From the NCBI RefSeq assembly GCF_020616555.1, contig NZ_CP085173.1, forward strand, positions 2,356,001-2,420,000: 64,000 bases of DNA. The letters are read 5' to 3'. Shown piece by piece: positions 28,938 through 37,372 of the stretch. Below the pieces are notes generated by a model. That model made no database searches, was not told the origin of the DNA, and worked only from the letters and a program-made list of their open reading frames with translations. The first letter of the stretch is position 1. Every line of letters begins with the position of its first letter. Origin of the DNA: Streptomyces longhuiensis (GTDB taxonomy: Bacteria; Actinomycetota; Actinomycetes; Streptomycetales; Streptomycetaceae). The position numbers and the translations under genes are program-made.

Positions 28938-30095
28938 ATGGTCACCGCCGCCCAGCCGCTCACAACGGCCCGTATCCCGTCCCTTCGATGTCCCGCCGTG
29001 CGCCAGCTCGGTCCCAACTGGTACGCGTCCGTGATGGGTACCGCGATCATCGCGAACGCGGGCGCCGCACTCCCCGTACACGTTCCGGGCCTGCGGGCCC
29101 TGTGCACCGCGATGTGGGCACTGTCCCTCGTGGCGCTCCTCGTCCTCCTCACGGCCCGCGCCCTGCACTGGACGCACCACAGCGACCGCGCCAAGGAACA
29201 TCTGCTCGACCCGGGCGTGGCCCCCTTCTACGGCTGCCTCGCGATGGCACTGCTCGCCGTCGGCGGCGGCACGATGCTCGTCGGCCAGGACTGGATCGGG
29301 ACGCGGGCGGCCGTCGCCCTGGACACGGTGCTGTTCACGGCGGGGACGGTGATCGGGCTCGTGGCGGCGGTGGCCGTCCCGTACCTGATGGTGGCCAGGC
29401 ACCGGATCGAGCCGGGTCAGGCGTCCCCCGTGTGGCTGCTCCCCGTCGTGGCGCCCATGGTGTCCGCGGCCGTCGGCCCGCTCCTGGTGCCGCATCTCCC
29501 GTCGGGCCAGTGGCAGCAGACGATGCTGGTCGCCTGTGTCGCCATGTTCGGGCTCAGCCTGATCGCCACCGCGGTGATGCTTCCGGTGATCTTCGCGCGC
29601 CTGGTGACGGCGGGACCTCTGCCGCTGATGCTCACGCCCGCGCTGTTCCTCGTGCTCGGCCCCCTCGGCCAGTCGACGACCGCCGTCAACAAGTTCGCGG
29701 ACACCGCGCCGGGCGTCCTGCCGGCCCCGTACGCCCAGGGGTTCGGCGTCTTCGCCGTCCTGTTCGGAGTCCCCGTGATGGGGTTCGCGCTGCTGTGGCT
29801 GGCGCTCGCGGCGGCGCTCGTGGTGCGGGCCCGCCGCCGCGGCATGCGGTTCTCGATGACGTGGTGGGCGTTCACCTTCCCCATCGGCACCTGTGTCACC
29901 GGCGCGGAGGGCCTCGCCAAGCACACGGGGCTCGCGGTGTACGACGTGCTCGCGGTCGTCCTGTACGCCGCCCTCGTCGCCGCCTGGGCCTTCGCCGCCG
30001 TGCCCACGGTCCGCGGCCTGATCAGCGGCGAGCTGCTCGCAGCGCCGCGCGCAGCACAGCCGGCGCCTGCGTCAACGACGGCCCGTACCACGTGA
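28938..30095 (+). CDS. TDT-family (TehA/SLAC1-like) transporter
   Basis: Integral membrane protein of 385 residues with about ten hydrophobic segments, beginning at LGPNWYASVMGTAIIANAG, the signature start of the tellurite-resistance/dicarboxylate transporter family. Relatives include plant SLAC1 anion channels and fungal Ssu1 sulphite exporters. MTWWAFTFPIGTCVTG near the C-terminus also fits. Given the divergent CysL-like LysR gene, sulphite or another small anion is a fair guess. Its last 74 nt overlap the 3' end of the convergent cobalamin-binding-like gene. Confidence 0.85.
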   Translation: MVTAAQPLTTARIPSLRCPAVRQLGPNWYASVMGTAIIANAGAALPVHVPGLRALCTAMWALSLVALLVLLTARALHWTHHSDRAKEHLLDPGVAPFYGCLAMALLAVGGGTMLVGQDWIGTRAAVALDTVLFTAGTVIGLVAAVAVPYLMVARHRIEPGQASPVWLLPVVAPMVSAAVGPLLVPHLPSGQWQQTMLVACVAMFGLSLIATAVMLPVIFARLVTAGPLPLMLTPALFLVLGPLGQSTTAVNKFADTAPGVLPAPYAQGFGVFAVLFGVPVMGFALLWLALAAALVVRARRRGMRFSMTWWAFTFPIGTCVTGAEGLAKHTGLAVYDVLAVVLYAALVAAWAFAAVPTVRGLISGELLAAPRAAQPAPASTTARTT

Positions 30096-30762
30096 GATGA
30101 CGCCCGCTGACGAGCGCGGCGGGCACCGGGAACTGCTCGGGCCCGTCGTCGCGCGTGAAGCGGTACGGCTCGTCGGGCAGCACCACCAGGTCGATGTCCG
30201 CCGAGCGCAGTTCGTCGGCCGCCAGGCGCGGGTAGCGCTCGCCGTGGTCCGCGTACACGTTGTCCACGCCGAGCCGGGCGAGCACGTCACCGGCGAAGGT
30301 GTTCCTGCCGAGCACCATCCAGGGGCGCCGCCACACCGGCACCGCCGCCCGCAGCCGCCGGGTGGGGGGCTCCAGCCCGTCCCAGGCCGCCGCGGCCTCG
30401 TCCAGCCAGCGGGGCCGGCCGGGAGAGCCGCAGGCCCTGAGGACCCGCTCCAGCTCACGCAGCGCGCCCGGCAGATCGCGGATCTCGGTGACGAGGACGT
30501 CGAGTCCCGCGGCGCGCAGGGCCGCGAGGTCGGGCGCGCGGTTCTCCTCCTCGTTGGCGATCACCAGATCGGGGGCGAGGGCGACGATCCGTTCGACGTC
30601 GGGGTTCTTCGTGCCGCCGATCCGCACGAGACCGCTGCCGAGGTCCGCCGGGTGTGTGCACCAGTCCGTGGCACCGACGAGGGCTCCGGGCAGCGTGACG
30701 GCGACCGCCTCGGTCAGCGAGGGGACGAGGGAGACGACGCGTGGGCCGTGGGACACGGTCAC
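30022..30762 (-). CDS. Cytoplasmic BtuF-like helical-backbone metal receptor
   Basis: A 246-residue protein of the periplasmic cobalamin/ferric-siderophore binding fold: RVVSLVPSLTEAV at the N-terminus, then APDLVIANEEENR, and LGVDNVYADHGERYPRLAADELR in the C-lobe. It has no signal peptide or lipobox, so it should be cytoplasmic, and no ABC transporter is adjacent. It is coupled by a 4-nt ATGA overlap to the upstream cupin regulator gene. Its 3' end overlaps the TDT transporter gene by 74 nt. Ligand and role are unknown; intracellular cobamide binding is possible. Confidence 0.8.
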   Translation of the reverse strand: MTVSHGPRVVSLVPSLTEAVAVTLPGALVGATDWCTHPADLGSGLVRIGGTKNPDVERIVALAPDLVIANEEENRAPDLAALRAAGLDVLVTEIRDLPGALRELERVLRACGSPGRPRWLDEAAAAWDGLEPPTRRLRAAVPVWRRPWMVLGRNTFAGDVLARLGVDNVYADHGERYPRLAADELRSADIDLVVLPDEPYRFTRDDGPEQFPVPAALVSGRHLTWYGPSLTQAPAVLRAALRAARR

Positions 30763-31334
30763 CGCCCGGGTTCGTCCCGCGCCTCGATGTGTTCGGCGAC
30801 CGCGACGACGAGCACGCGCGCGTCCGCGGCGGTGGCCCGCCAGCGGTGCCGTACGCCACCGGTCAGGTACAGGCTGTCACCGTGGCCCAGCCGATAGGCC
30901 CTGCCCTCGGCCTCGACCTCGACGGCGCCTTCGGTGACGTACATGAGCACGTCGTTGCGGAGCTGGAACTCGCGGCCCGGGTCGTGGTCGCCGATGAACT
31001 CCTCGGCGTGCAGCTGGTGATGGCCGCGGACGAGCGAGCGCACGACCGATTCGGGGGACGCGTCCTCGGCGACCGTGGTGTCGTCCGCGCGCACCAGGTC
31101 CACGGTGTGGGCGGGGTCGGCGGCGGCCAGGAGCTCGACCGCCGTGGTGCCGAGCGCGTCGGCCACCTTCTCCAGGGAGCGCCGGCTCGGCCGGGCGCGT
31201 TCGTTCTCGATCTGGCTCAGGAAAGGGACGGACAGGCCGCTGCGTTCGGCCACGGTGGCAAGGGTGAGCTCCTGGGCCCGGCGCCTGCGCCGCACGGCCG
31301 CGCCCACCCGAAGAGTCTCCTTGTGTTCGTCCAT
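30759..31334 (-). CDS. XRE-cupin transcriptional regulator
   Basis: A 191-residue regulator. An N-terminal Xre helix-turn-helix (about 10-65, LATVAERSGLSVPFLSQIENERARPS) is joined to a C-terminal cupin domain (about 110-185) with HDPGREFQL and GDSLYLTGGVRHRW. Such proteins bind small ligands or metals in the cupin. It is immediately upstream of and coupled to the cytoplasmic BtuF-like gene, so the two may act as a sensor pair. The target genes are not evident. Confidence 0.9.
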   Translation of the reverse strand: MDEHKETLRVGAAVRRRRRAQELTLATVAERSGLSVPFLSQIENERARPSRRSLEKVADALGTTAVELLAAADPAHTVDLVRADDTTVAEDASPESVVRSLVRGHHQLHAEEFIGDHDPGREFQLRNDVLMYVTEGAVEVEAEGRAYRLGHGDSLYLTGGVRHRWRATAADARVLVVAVAEHIEARDEPGR

Positions 31335-31424
31335 CGCTCCGGCTGCCTCCCGCGCGTCGTCACCTGCTCGGCTCCTTGCACCCTACGCAGGTTCGCCCGA
31401 CGGTTTCATGTGAGCGGCGGAACG

Positions 31425-31463
31425 CGCGTGGGCGGCCGGTGCTGAACACCGGCCGCCCACGCG
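31425..31463. terminator. Terminator after the betaine transporter operon
   Basis: Perfect 17-bp arms (31425-31441 and 31447-31463) around a CTGAA loop. It lies about 30 nt past the stop of the permease-binding protein gene. Confidence 0.85.
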
Positions 31464-31494
31464 TGTCGGAACTACTTCTGAACGTACTCGGGAT

Positions 31495-34113
31495 CTACTG
31501 CGGAGCCATCCGGTCCGCGACGCCCTCGTGCGTCTTCAGCCACGCGTCCACGGCCTCTTCCTCGTGACCCTGACCGCGCTTCTTGATCTCCGCCTCGAGG
31601 CTGCCCAGCTCGCTCTCGCTCATCTTGAAGTTCTTGAACCACTTCGTGAGCTGCGGGTACTTCGAGGGGAAGCTCTTGTTGGCGATGGTGCGGATCGTGT
31701 TGCCCTCACCGAAGAGCTTCTTGGAGTCGGTCAGCTTGTTGAGCTTGTACTCGCTGTACGCCCAGTGCGGCGACCAGAGCACGACGGCGACCGGCTGCTT
31801 CTTGGCGTACGCGCGCTTCAGCTCGGCGAGCATCGCCGGCGTGGAGCCGTCGACGACCTTGTACTCCTTGTCCAGGCCGTAGCCCGGCAGGACGTTCTTC
31901 TTCAGCAGGTTCATCTCGCCGGTGCCCGGCTCGATTCCGATGATCTTGCCGTCGAAGGTGGAGCCCTTGCCCTTGAGGTCCTCGAGGGACTTGACGCCCT
32001 TCACGTAGGACGGCACGGCGATCTCGAGGGACGTCGGGCTGTACCAGGAGCCCAGGTCCGTCAGGTTGTCCTTGTGCTTGTCCCAGTAGTTCTTCTGGGC
32101 ATAGGGCAGCCAGGCGTCGAAGTTGACGTCCAGGTCGCCGGAGCCGAGACCCGTGTAGACGGGGCCGACGTCCATCTGCTTCAGGTTGAGCTTGTAGCCG
32201 CGGTCGCCGAGGACCCGCTTCCACAGGTAGGTGACCGCGACGTCCTCGTCCCAGGGGAACCATGCGACGTTCACCGGACGGGCGGCCTCGCCCTTGCCGC
32301 CGGCCGTCGACGACTTCTTGACCGGGGCCAGCTTGTCGACGACGCCGGGGTTGGCCTTCAGCCAGGTCTTGACGGCGTCCTGCTGCTTGCCCTTGCCGGC
32401 CTTGTTGATCTCGGCCTCGAGACTCGTGAGCTGCTTCTCGGTCAGCTTGAAGTCCTTGAGCCACTTGCCGACCTCGGGGTTGTCGTCGGCGAAGCCCTTG
32501 CGGGACAGCGTGTGCACGCCGTCACCCTTGCCCCAGGCACCCTTCGGGTCCTTGAGCTTCTTCAGCTTGTAGTCGTTGTACGCCCAGTGCGGGGACCAGA
32601 GCGTCGTGACGATCGGCTGCTTCTTGGCGTACGCGCGCTTCAGCTGCGCCAGCATCGCCGGCGTGGAGCTGTCGACGACCTTGTACTCCTTGTCGAGGCC
32701 GTACTCCTTGAGCACCTTGCTCTTGAGCAGGCTCATCTCGCCGGCGCTCGCCTCGATGCCGGTGATCTTGCCGTCGAACTTCGAGGCCTGCCCCTTGAGG
32801 TCCTCGAGCGAGTCGATGCCCTTCATGTAGGCCGGCACCGAAAGCTCCAGGGACGTCTGGTCGTACCAGGCGCCGAGGTCGTCGAGCTGCTTGCCGTACT
32901 TCTTCCAGTACTGCGCGTGCGTGGTCGGCAGCCAGGAGTCGGTCTCGAAGTCGATCTGGCCGGAGGCCAGCGACGTGTAGAGCGGACCCGCGTCGAGCTG
33001 CTTGGCCTGCACGTCGAAGCCGCGCTGCTCCAGGATCTCCTTCCACAGGAAGGTGGAGGCGACGCCCTCGTCCCACGGGATGTAGCCGATGGAGATCTTC
33101 TTGCCCTGGCCGACGTCGGACGCGTCCGCCACGGGGTTCTCGCTCTTCGAACCGCCGAAGATGCCCATGCCGCCCGCGACGAGCGCGAGGATGACCACAC
33201 CGACGACCGCGACCTCGGGCCGCGGGCGGTAGTTCCAGACCGTGAGCCCGTGCGCGGCGCGCACCTTGGCGAGCGCGCGGCGGCCCATCGGGGACGCCTG
33301 GGTGCCGAGCGCGCTGGTCATGCGGTCCAGGTAGATCGCGAGGATCACGATGGCGACGCCGGACTCGGAGCCGAGGCCGACGTTCAGCTGGCCGATGGCC
33401 TCGTTCACGTCGGCGCCGAGGCCCTCGGAGCCGACCATGCCCGCGATGGCGGCCATGGACAGGCCCAGCATGATGACCTGGTTGACGCCGGCCATGATCG
33501 ACGGGAGCGCGAGCGGCAGCTGGACGCGGAACAGCGTGTTGCGCGGGGTGTCACCGAACGCGTCGGCGGCCTCGACCAGTTCCTTGTCGACCTGCCGGAT
33601 ACCCAGCTCCGTCATACGGACGCCGGGGGCCAGGGCGAAGATCAGGGTGGCGACGATGCCGGCGGGGGCGCCCGAGCCGAAGAACAGGATGGCCGGGATG
33701 AGGTAGATCATCGCGGGCAGCGTCTGCATGAAGTCCAGGACCGGGCGCACGACCGCGCTGACCCGGCTGGAGCGGGCCGCCCAGATGCCGACCGGCACCG
33801 AGATGACCAGCGCGATGATCGTCGCCACGAGGACGAGCGACAGCGTCATCATCGCGTGGTCCCACAGTTCGAGGGAGTCGATGAACGCGAATCCCACGAA
33901 GGTCAGGACACCGGCCACCGTGCCGCGCAGCCAGAAGGCGACCACCGCGAAGATGCCCGCGAGAATCAGCGGCTGCGGGGCCTGGAGGACCCAGTTGATG
34001 CCGTCGTAGGCACCGTTGAAGACGTTCTTGAAGAAGTCGAAGAGCCACGCGGCGTTGCTGAGCAGCCACTCGACGACGTCGTTGACCCAGTCACCGAAGG
34101 GAATCCTAGGCAC
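31495..34113 (-). CDS. Betaine/proline ABC permease fused to two substrate-binding domains
   Basis: Osmolyte importer subunit of 872 residues. Residues 1-285 form the permease with the EAA loop (EAADAFGDTPRN onward, about 181-212). A further helix (about 300-320) crosses to the outside, followed by two OpuAC-type binding domains in tandem: about 338-598 and 613-872. Each carries a PWDE start, a W-L-P loop, a YW pair and LWSPHWAY, the Trp-rich pocket typical of quaternary-amine binding. Two binding domains per chain would give four per transporter. The start is GTG, overlapping the ATPase stop by 8 nt. Likely ligands are glycine betaine, choline or ectoine. Confidence 0.93.
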   Translation of the reverse strand: MPRIPFGDWVNDVVEWLLSNAAWLFDFFKNVFNGAYDGINWVLQAPQPLILAGIFAVVAFWLRGTVAGVLTFVGFAFIDSLELWDHAMMTLSLVLVATIIALVISVPVGIWAARSSRVSAVVRPVLDFMQTLPAMIYLIPAILFFGSGAPAGIVATLIFALAPGVRMTELGIRQVDKELVEAADAFGDTPRNTLFRVQLPLALPSIMAGVNQVIMLGLSMAAIAGMVGSEGLGADVNEAIGQLNVGLGSESGVAIVILAIYLDRMTSALGTQASPMGRRALAKVRAAHGLTVWNYRPRPEVAVVGVVILALVAGGMGIFGGSKSENPVADASDVGQGKKISIGYIPWDEGVASTFLWKEILEQRGFDVQAKQLDAGPLYTSLASGQIDFETDSWLPTTHAQYWKKYGKQLDDLGAWYDQTSLELSVPAYMKGIDSLEDLKGQASKFDGKITGIEASAGEMSLLKSKVLKEYGLDKEYKVVDSSTPAMLAQLKRAYAKKQPIVTTLWSPHWAYNDYKLKKLKDPKGAWGKGDGVHTLSRKGFADDNPEVGKWLKDFKLTEKQLTSLEAEINKAGKGKQQDAVKTWLKANPGVVDKLAPVKKSSTAGGKGEAARPVNVAWFPWDEDVAVTYLWKRVLGDRGYKLNLKQMDVGPVYTGLGSGDLDVNFDAWLPYAQKNYWDKHKDNLTDLGSWYSPTSLEIAVPSYVKGVKSLEDLKGKGSTFDGKIIGIEPGTGEMNLLKKNVLPGYGLDKEYKVVDGSTPAMLAELKRAYAKKQPVAVVLWSPHWAYSEYKLNKLTDSKKLFGEGNTIRTIANKSFPSKYPQLTKWFKNFKMSESELGSLEAEIKKRGQGHEEEAVDAWLKTHEGVADRMAPQ
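31498..33102 (-). repeat. Tandem duplication of the substrate-binding domain
   Basis: The two binding domains (roughly 32320-33102 and 31498-32277) are about 780 nt each and clearly homologous throughout. Near-identical blocks include AYAKKQP-x-LWSPHWAY and the LEDLKG/FDGKI segments, while the N-terminal lobes have diverged. This is an intragenic duplication, not two copied genes. Confidence 0.85.
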
Positions 34114-35230
34114 CGGTGCTCACCTTCTTCACCGGCTCGTCGCCCTCGCCACGCGGCGTGGGGACGGCGCCCTTCGGAGCCTTCGTCATGGAGGTCTGCG
34201 CGGTGGGCTTCATCGGCTCACCGAGGACGGCGAGGAGCCGTTCCCGCGTCACGACACCTGTGAGCTTGCCGCTCTTGTCGGTCACCGCGACGGCGACGCC
34301 GTCCGTGGAGCACGGCGTGAACAGCTCGATCACCGGGGTGTCCTCGGTGACCGTCGCGGGCGCGTCGGCCGGGTCGTACCCCTTCTCGGGGGCGGTCATG
34401 ATGGCGCCCGCGGTCAGTACGCGGGAGCGGTCCACGTCCTGGATGAACGAGGCGACGTAGTCGTTGGCCGGCGTGACGAGGATGTCCTCGGCGCTGCCGA
34501 TCTGGACGATGCGGCCGTCGCGCATGACGGCGATGCGGTCGCCCAGGCGCATGGCCTCGTTCAGGTCGTGGGTGATGAAGACGATGGTCTTCTTCAGGGT
34601 CTTCTGGAGCTCGAGGAGCTGGTCCTGCATGTCGCGGCGGATCAGCGGGTCGAGCGCGCTGAACGACTCGTCCATGAGGAGCAGGTCCGCGTCGGTGGCG
34701 AGTGCGCGGGCCAGGCCCACGCGCTGCTGCATACCGCCGGAGAGCTCGTCGGGCCAGGACTTCTCCCAGCCGGCGAGACCGGCCAGGCGCAGCGCCTCCA
34801 CGGCGCGCTGCTCGCGCTCCTTGCGGGGGACTCCCTGGACCTCGAGGCCGTACGCGGCGTTCTCGAGCACGCTGCGGTGGGGGAAGAGCGCGAAGTGCTG
34901 GAAGACCATGCTGATCTTCTTGGAGCGCACGGCACGCAGGTCGCGGGGGCTGAGCGCGGTCAGATCCTGGCCGTCGAAGCGGACGTGCCCGGCCGTGGGC
35001 TCGAGCAGTCCGTTCAGCATGCGCAGAAGCGTGGACTTGCCGGAGCCCGACAGACCCATCACGACGAAGATCTGGCCCGGCTCGACGGTGAAGGATGCGT
35101 CGATCACGGCAGCGGTGGTGCCGCCGGCGCGCAGTTCCTCACGGTCTGCTCCGTGGCGGAGTTTCTCCACCGCTTCATCGGGTCGTCTGCCGAACACCTT
35201 GTACAGGTCTTCGGCTTGCAGCGTGGACAC
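34106..35230 (-). CDS. Betaine/proline ABC transporter ATPase with CBS domain
   Basis: ATP-binding subunit, 374 residues, partner of the permease-binding fusion. Walker A GLSGSGKST, signature LSGGMQQRVGLARAL, Walker B LLLMDESFSALDP and the H-loop THDLNEA are complete. A C-terminal CBS-like region (about 255-345, VDRSRVLTAGAIM onward) is typical of ProV/OpuAA ATPases that sense ionic strength. A Pro/Lys-rich tail follows. The start is GTG at 35230, 5 nt after GAGAGG. First gene of a two-gene leftward operon; a 10-bp hairpin 25 nt upstream could affect expression. Confidence 0.93.
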   Translation of the reverse strand: MSTLQAEDLYKVFGRRPDEAVEKLRHGADREELRAGGTTAAVIDASFTVEPGQIFVVMGLSGSGKSTLLRMLNGLLEPTAGHVRFDGQDLTALSPRDLRAVRSKKISMVFQHFALFPHRSVLENAAYGLEVQGVPRKEREQRAVEALRLAGLAGWEKSWPDELSGGMQQRVGLARALATDADLLLMDESFSALDPLIRRDMQDQLLELQKTLKKTIVFITHDLNEAMRLGDRIAVMRDGRIVQIGSAEDILVTPANDYVASFIQDVDRSRVLTAGAIMTAPEKGYDPADAPATVTEDTPVIELFTPCSTDGVAVAVTDKSGKLTGVVTRERLLAVLGEPMKPTAQTSMTKAPKGAVPTPRGEGDEPVKKVSTGA

Positions 35231-35254
35231 ATACACCTCTCGGGTAGAACCATG

Positions 35255-35283
35255 ACGGCCCGCCTCCCCCGCCGGCGGGCCGT
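35255..35283. other. GC-rich hairpin in the ATPase leader
   Basis: ACGGCCCGCC (35255-35264) pairs with 35274-35283 around a 9-nt loop, ending 25 nt before the ATPase start. I looked for a c-di-AMP (ydaO) riboswitch core here, as found before other osmolyte transporters, and did not see it. Confidence 0.35.
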
Positions 35284-35479
35284 GGAGCGATGCGAGGTCC
35301 GCTCGCGGGCCGGAAACACATCCATTGGTTGAATGAGGGACCGGGTTCGCTCCGGGGGCGCGCCTGCCCTCACTTATGCAGATCAAACGGAAGAGTGTTC
35401 CAGTTCACATTGCGTTCACTTCCGGAACCGGATCCGCCACATCCTGGCGAAGCGGTGGCTGTCGGTGCCGTGCGGCAGG

Positions 35480-36427
35480 ATGTGGAACGTGACCCAGCGA
35501 ACCGATCGCCTGATGCTGCTCGACACCGCGTCCCTGTACTTCCGGGCCTACTTCGGTGTCCCCGACTCCGTGAAGGCCCCTGACGGGACGCCGGTCAACG
35601 CGGTGCGCGGCCTGCTCGAATTCATCACCCGGCTCGTGCACGACCACCACCCCGACTCACTGGTGGCCTGCATGGACGCGGACTGGCGGCCCCAGTGGCG
35701 GGTCGACCTGATCCCCTCGTACAAGGCGCATCGCGTCGCGCAGGAGACCGAGACCGGGCGGGACGGTTCCTATACGGAAGAGATTCCCGACACCCTCTCC
35801 CCCCAGGTCCCGATCATCGAGGACGTGCTCGACGCGGTGGGCATCGCGCGCGTGGGCGTCGAGGGGTACGAGGCGGACGACGTCATCGGCACGTTCACCG
35901 GGCGGGCCACCGGTCCGGTCGACATCGTCACCGGCGACCGCGACCTCTTCCAGCTCGTCGACGACGCGCGTGAGCGCCGCGTCCTGTACCCCCTCAAGGG
36001 CGTCGGCACCCTCCAGGTCACCGACGAGGAACTGCTGCGCGAGAAGTACGGCGTCGACGGCTCCGGCTACGTGGATCTGGCCCTCCTGCGCGGCGACCCG
36101 AGCGACGGCCTGCCGGGCGTGCCCGGCATCGGCGAGAAGACGGCGGCGAAGCTGCTCGCGCAGTTCGGGGACCTGGCCGGGATCATGGCCGCCGTCGACG
36201 ACCCGAAGTCGAAGCTGACGCCCTCGCAGCGCAAGCGCCTGGACGAGTCGCGGCCGTACATCGCTGTCGCGCCGACGGTCGTGCGGGTCGCAGCGGACGT
36301 GCCCCTGCCGGACGTGGACACGGCGCTGCCGCGTGAAGCGCGCGATCCCGCGGCCCTCGACAAGCTCGCGGAGCGCTGGGGCTTGGGCGGATCTTTGCAG
36401 CGGCTGCTCACCACCCTTGAGCGCTGA
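35480..36427 (+). CDS. 5'-3' exonuclease (PolI N-terminal-domain type)
   Basis: Stand-alone 5'-nuclease, 315 residues, homologous to the exonuclease domain of DNA polymerase I. Metal-binding acidic motifs are visible: LMLLDTASLYFRAYF, ACMDADWRPQWR, GYEADDVIGT, VTGDRDLFQLV, and the helix-hairpin-helix GVPGIGEKTAAKLL. Such enzymes trim flaps and RNA primers and can back up PolA. The start is ATG 35480, or GTG 35489. Upstream is the divergent betaine ATPase; downstream is an iron box and a siderophore gene, unrelated in function. Confidence 0.92.
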   Translation: MWNVTQRTDRLMLLDTASLYFRAYFGVPDSVKAPDGTPVNAVRGLLEFITRLVHDHHPDSLVACMDADWRPQWRVDLIPSYKAHRVAQETETGRDGSYTEEIPDTLSPQVPIIEDVLDAVGIARVGVEGYEADDVIGTFTGRATGPVDIVTGDRDLFQLVDDARERRVLYPLKGVGTLQVTDEELLREKYGVDGSGYVDLALLRGDPSDGLPGVPGIGEKTAAKLLAQFGDLAGIMAAVDDPKSKLTPSQRKRLDESRPYIAVAPTVVRVAADVPLPDVDTALPREARDPAALDKLAERWGLGGSLQRLLTTLER

Positions 36428-36433
36428 GTGTTA

Positions 36434-36451
36434 ACTTAGGTAAACCTAAGT
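36434..36451. promoter_or_regulatory. DmdR1/IdeR-type iron box
   Basis: ACTTAGGT-AA-ACCTAAGT, perfect 8-bp arms matching the TTAGGTTAGGCTAACCTAA-like consensus in core positions. It ends 27 nt upstream of the siderophore-interacting protein start. Iron-dependent repression by a DtxR-family protein is expected. Confidence 0.8.
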
Positions 36452-36478
36452 ACCCAGTGATCTTCAGGGGAGGCCGCC

Positions 36479-37312
36479 ATGGCGGAACGTCCGGAACGCA
36501 GGAAGCCGACGGCGCACCGGGGCGAGGTCCTGCGCACCGAGCGGCTCACCCCGCACATGCAGCGCGTGGTCCTCGGTGGGGACGGCCTCGCCGCGTTCGC
36601 CGCGGGCGGCTGCACCGACCACTACGTGAAGCTGCAGTTCCCGCTCGACGGCGTCATCTACCCCGAGCCGTTCGACCTCGGCCGGATCCGCGAGGAGCTG
36701 CCGCGCGAGCAGTGGCCCGTGACGCGTACGTACACCGTGCGCGCCTGGGACCCGGTGGCGCGCGAGCTGACGCTCGACTTCGTGGTGCACGGCGACGAGG
36801 GCATCGCCGGCCCTTGGGCGCGGGACGTACAGCCGGGAGCGCGCGTGCATCTGGCCGGCCCCGGCGGCGCCTACGCCCCGGACTCGGCTGCCGACTGGCA
36901 TCTGCTCGCCGGTGACGAGAGCGCCCTGCCCGCGATCGCGGCCGCCCTGGAGGCGCTGCCCGAGGGCGCCGTGGCCCACGCGTTCGTGGAGGTCTCCGAC
37001 GCCACCGAGGAGCAGAAGATCGACTCCGCCGCGCAGGTCGTCTGGCTGCACCGCGGCGACCGGCCGGTGGGCGAGGCCCTGGTGGAGGCCGTACGCGGGC
37101 TCGCGTTCCCGGCCGGCCGGGTGCAGGCCTTCGTGCACGGCGAGGCGGGCTTCGTGAAGGAGCTGCGCCGCCATCTGCGCACCGAGCGGGAGATCCCGCG
37201 CGAGGACCTCTCGATCTCCGGGTACTGGCGCCTCGGTCACAACGAGGACGGCTGGCAGGCCTCGAAGCGGGAGTGGAACGCACAGGTGGAGGCGGAGCAG
37301 GAGACGGCCTAG
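36479..37312 (+). CDS. Siderophore-interacting protein (FAD-dependent ferric reductase)
   Basis: Cytoplasmic flavoprotein of the ViuB/SIP family, 277 residues, which releases iron from ferric siderophores by reduction. The FAD-binding region contains VTRTYTVRAWD and VVHGDEGIAGPWARDVQPGARV; the C-terminal domain contains LLAGDESALPAIAAAL, HGEAGFVKELRRHL and SGYWRLGHNEDGW. The ATG at 36479 follows GGGGAGG. An iron box lies just upstream, so the gene should be induced by iron starvation. No siderophore transporter is adjacent. Confidence 0.95.
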   Translation: MAERPERRKPTAHRGEVLRTERLTPHMQRVVLGGDGLAAFAAGGCTDHYVKLQFPLDGVIYPEPFDLGRIREELPREQWPVTRTYTVRAWDPVARELTLDFVVHGDEGIAGPWARDVQPGARVHLAGPGGAYAPDSAADWHLLAGDESALPAIAAALEALPEGAVAHAFVEVSDATEEQKIDSAAQVVWLHRGDRPVGEALVEAVRGLAFPAGRVQAFVHGEAGFVKELRRHLRTEREIPREDLSISGYWRLGHNEDGWQASKREWNAQVEAEQETA

Positions 37313-37372
37313 GGCTGTCTCCCGCTCCGCCCGGGGCGCCCCCGCGGAGGGAGCGCCTCCCAGGCGTCGTGC

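Noticed and set aside
31528..34263. A rightward open frame of 911 codons over the betaine transporter
   Set aside because: Antisense mirror of the permease-binding fusion, composed of low-complexity Arg/Leu/Val/Gly runs. No conserved motif.
35231..35479. A c-di-AMP (ydaO) riboswitch before the osmolyte transporter
   Set aside because: I looked for the conserved core of that class and did not find it. Only a simple GC hairpin is visible.
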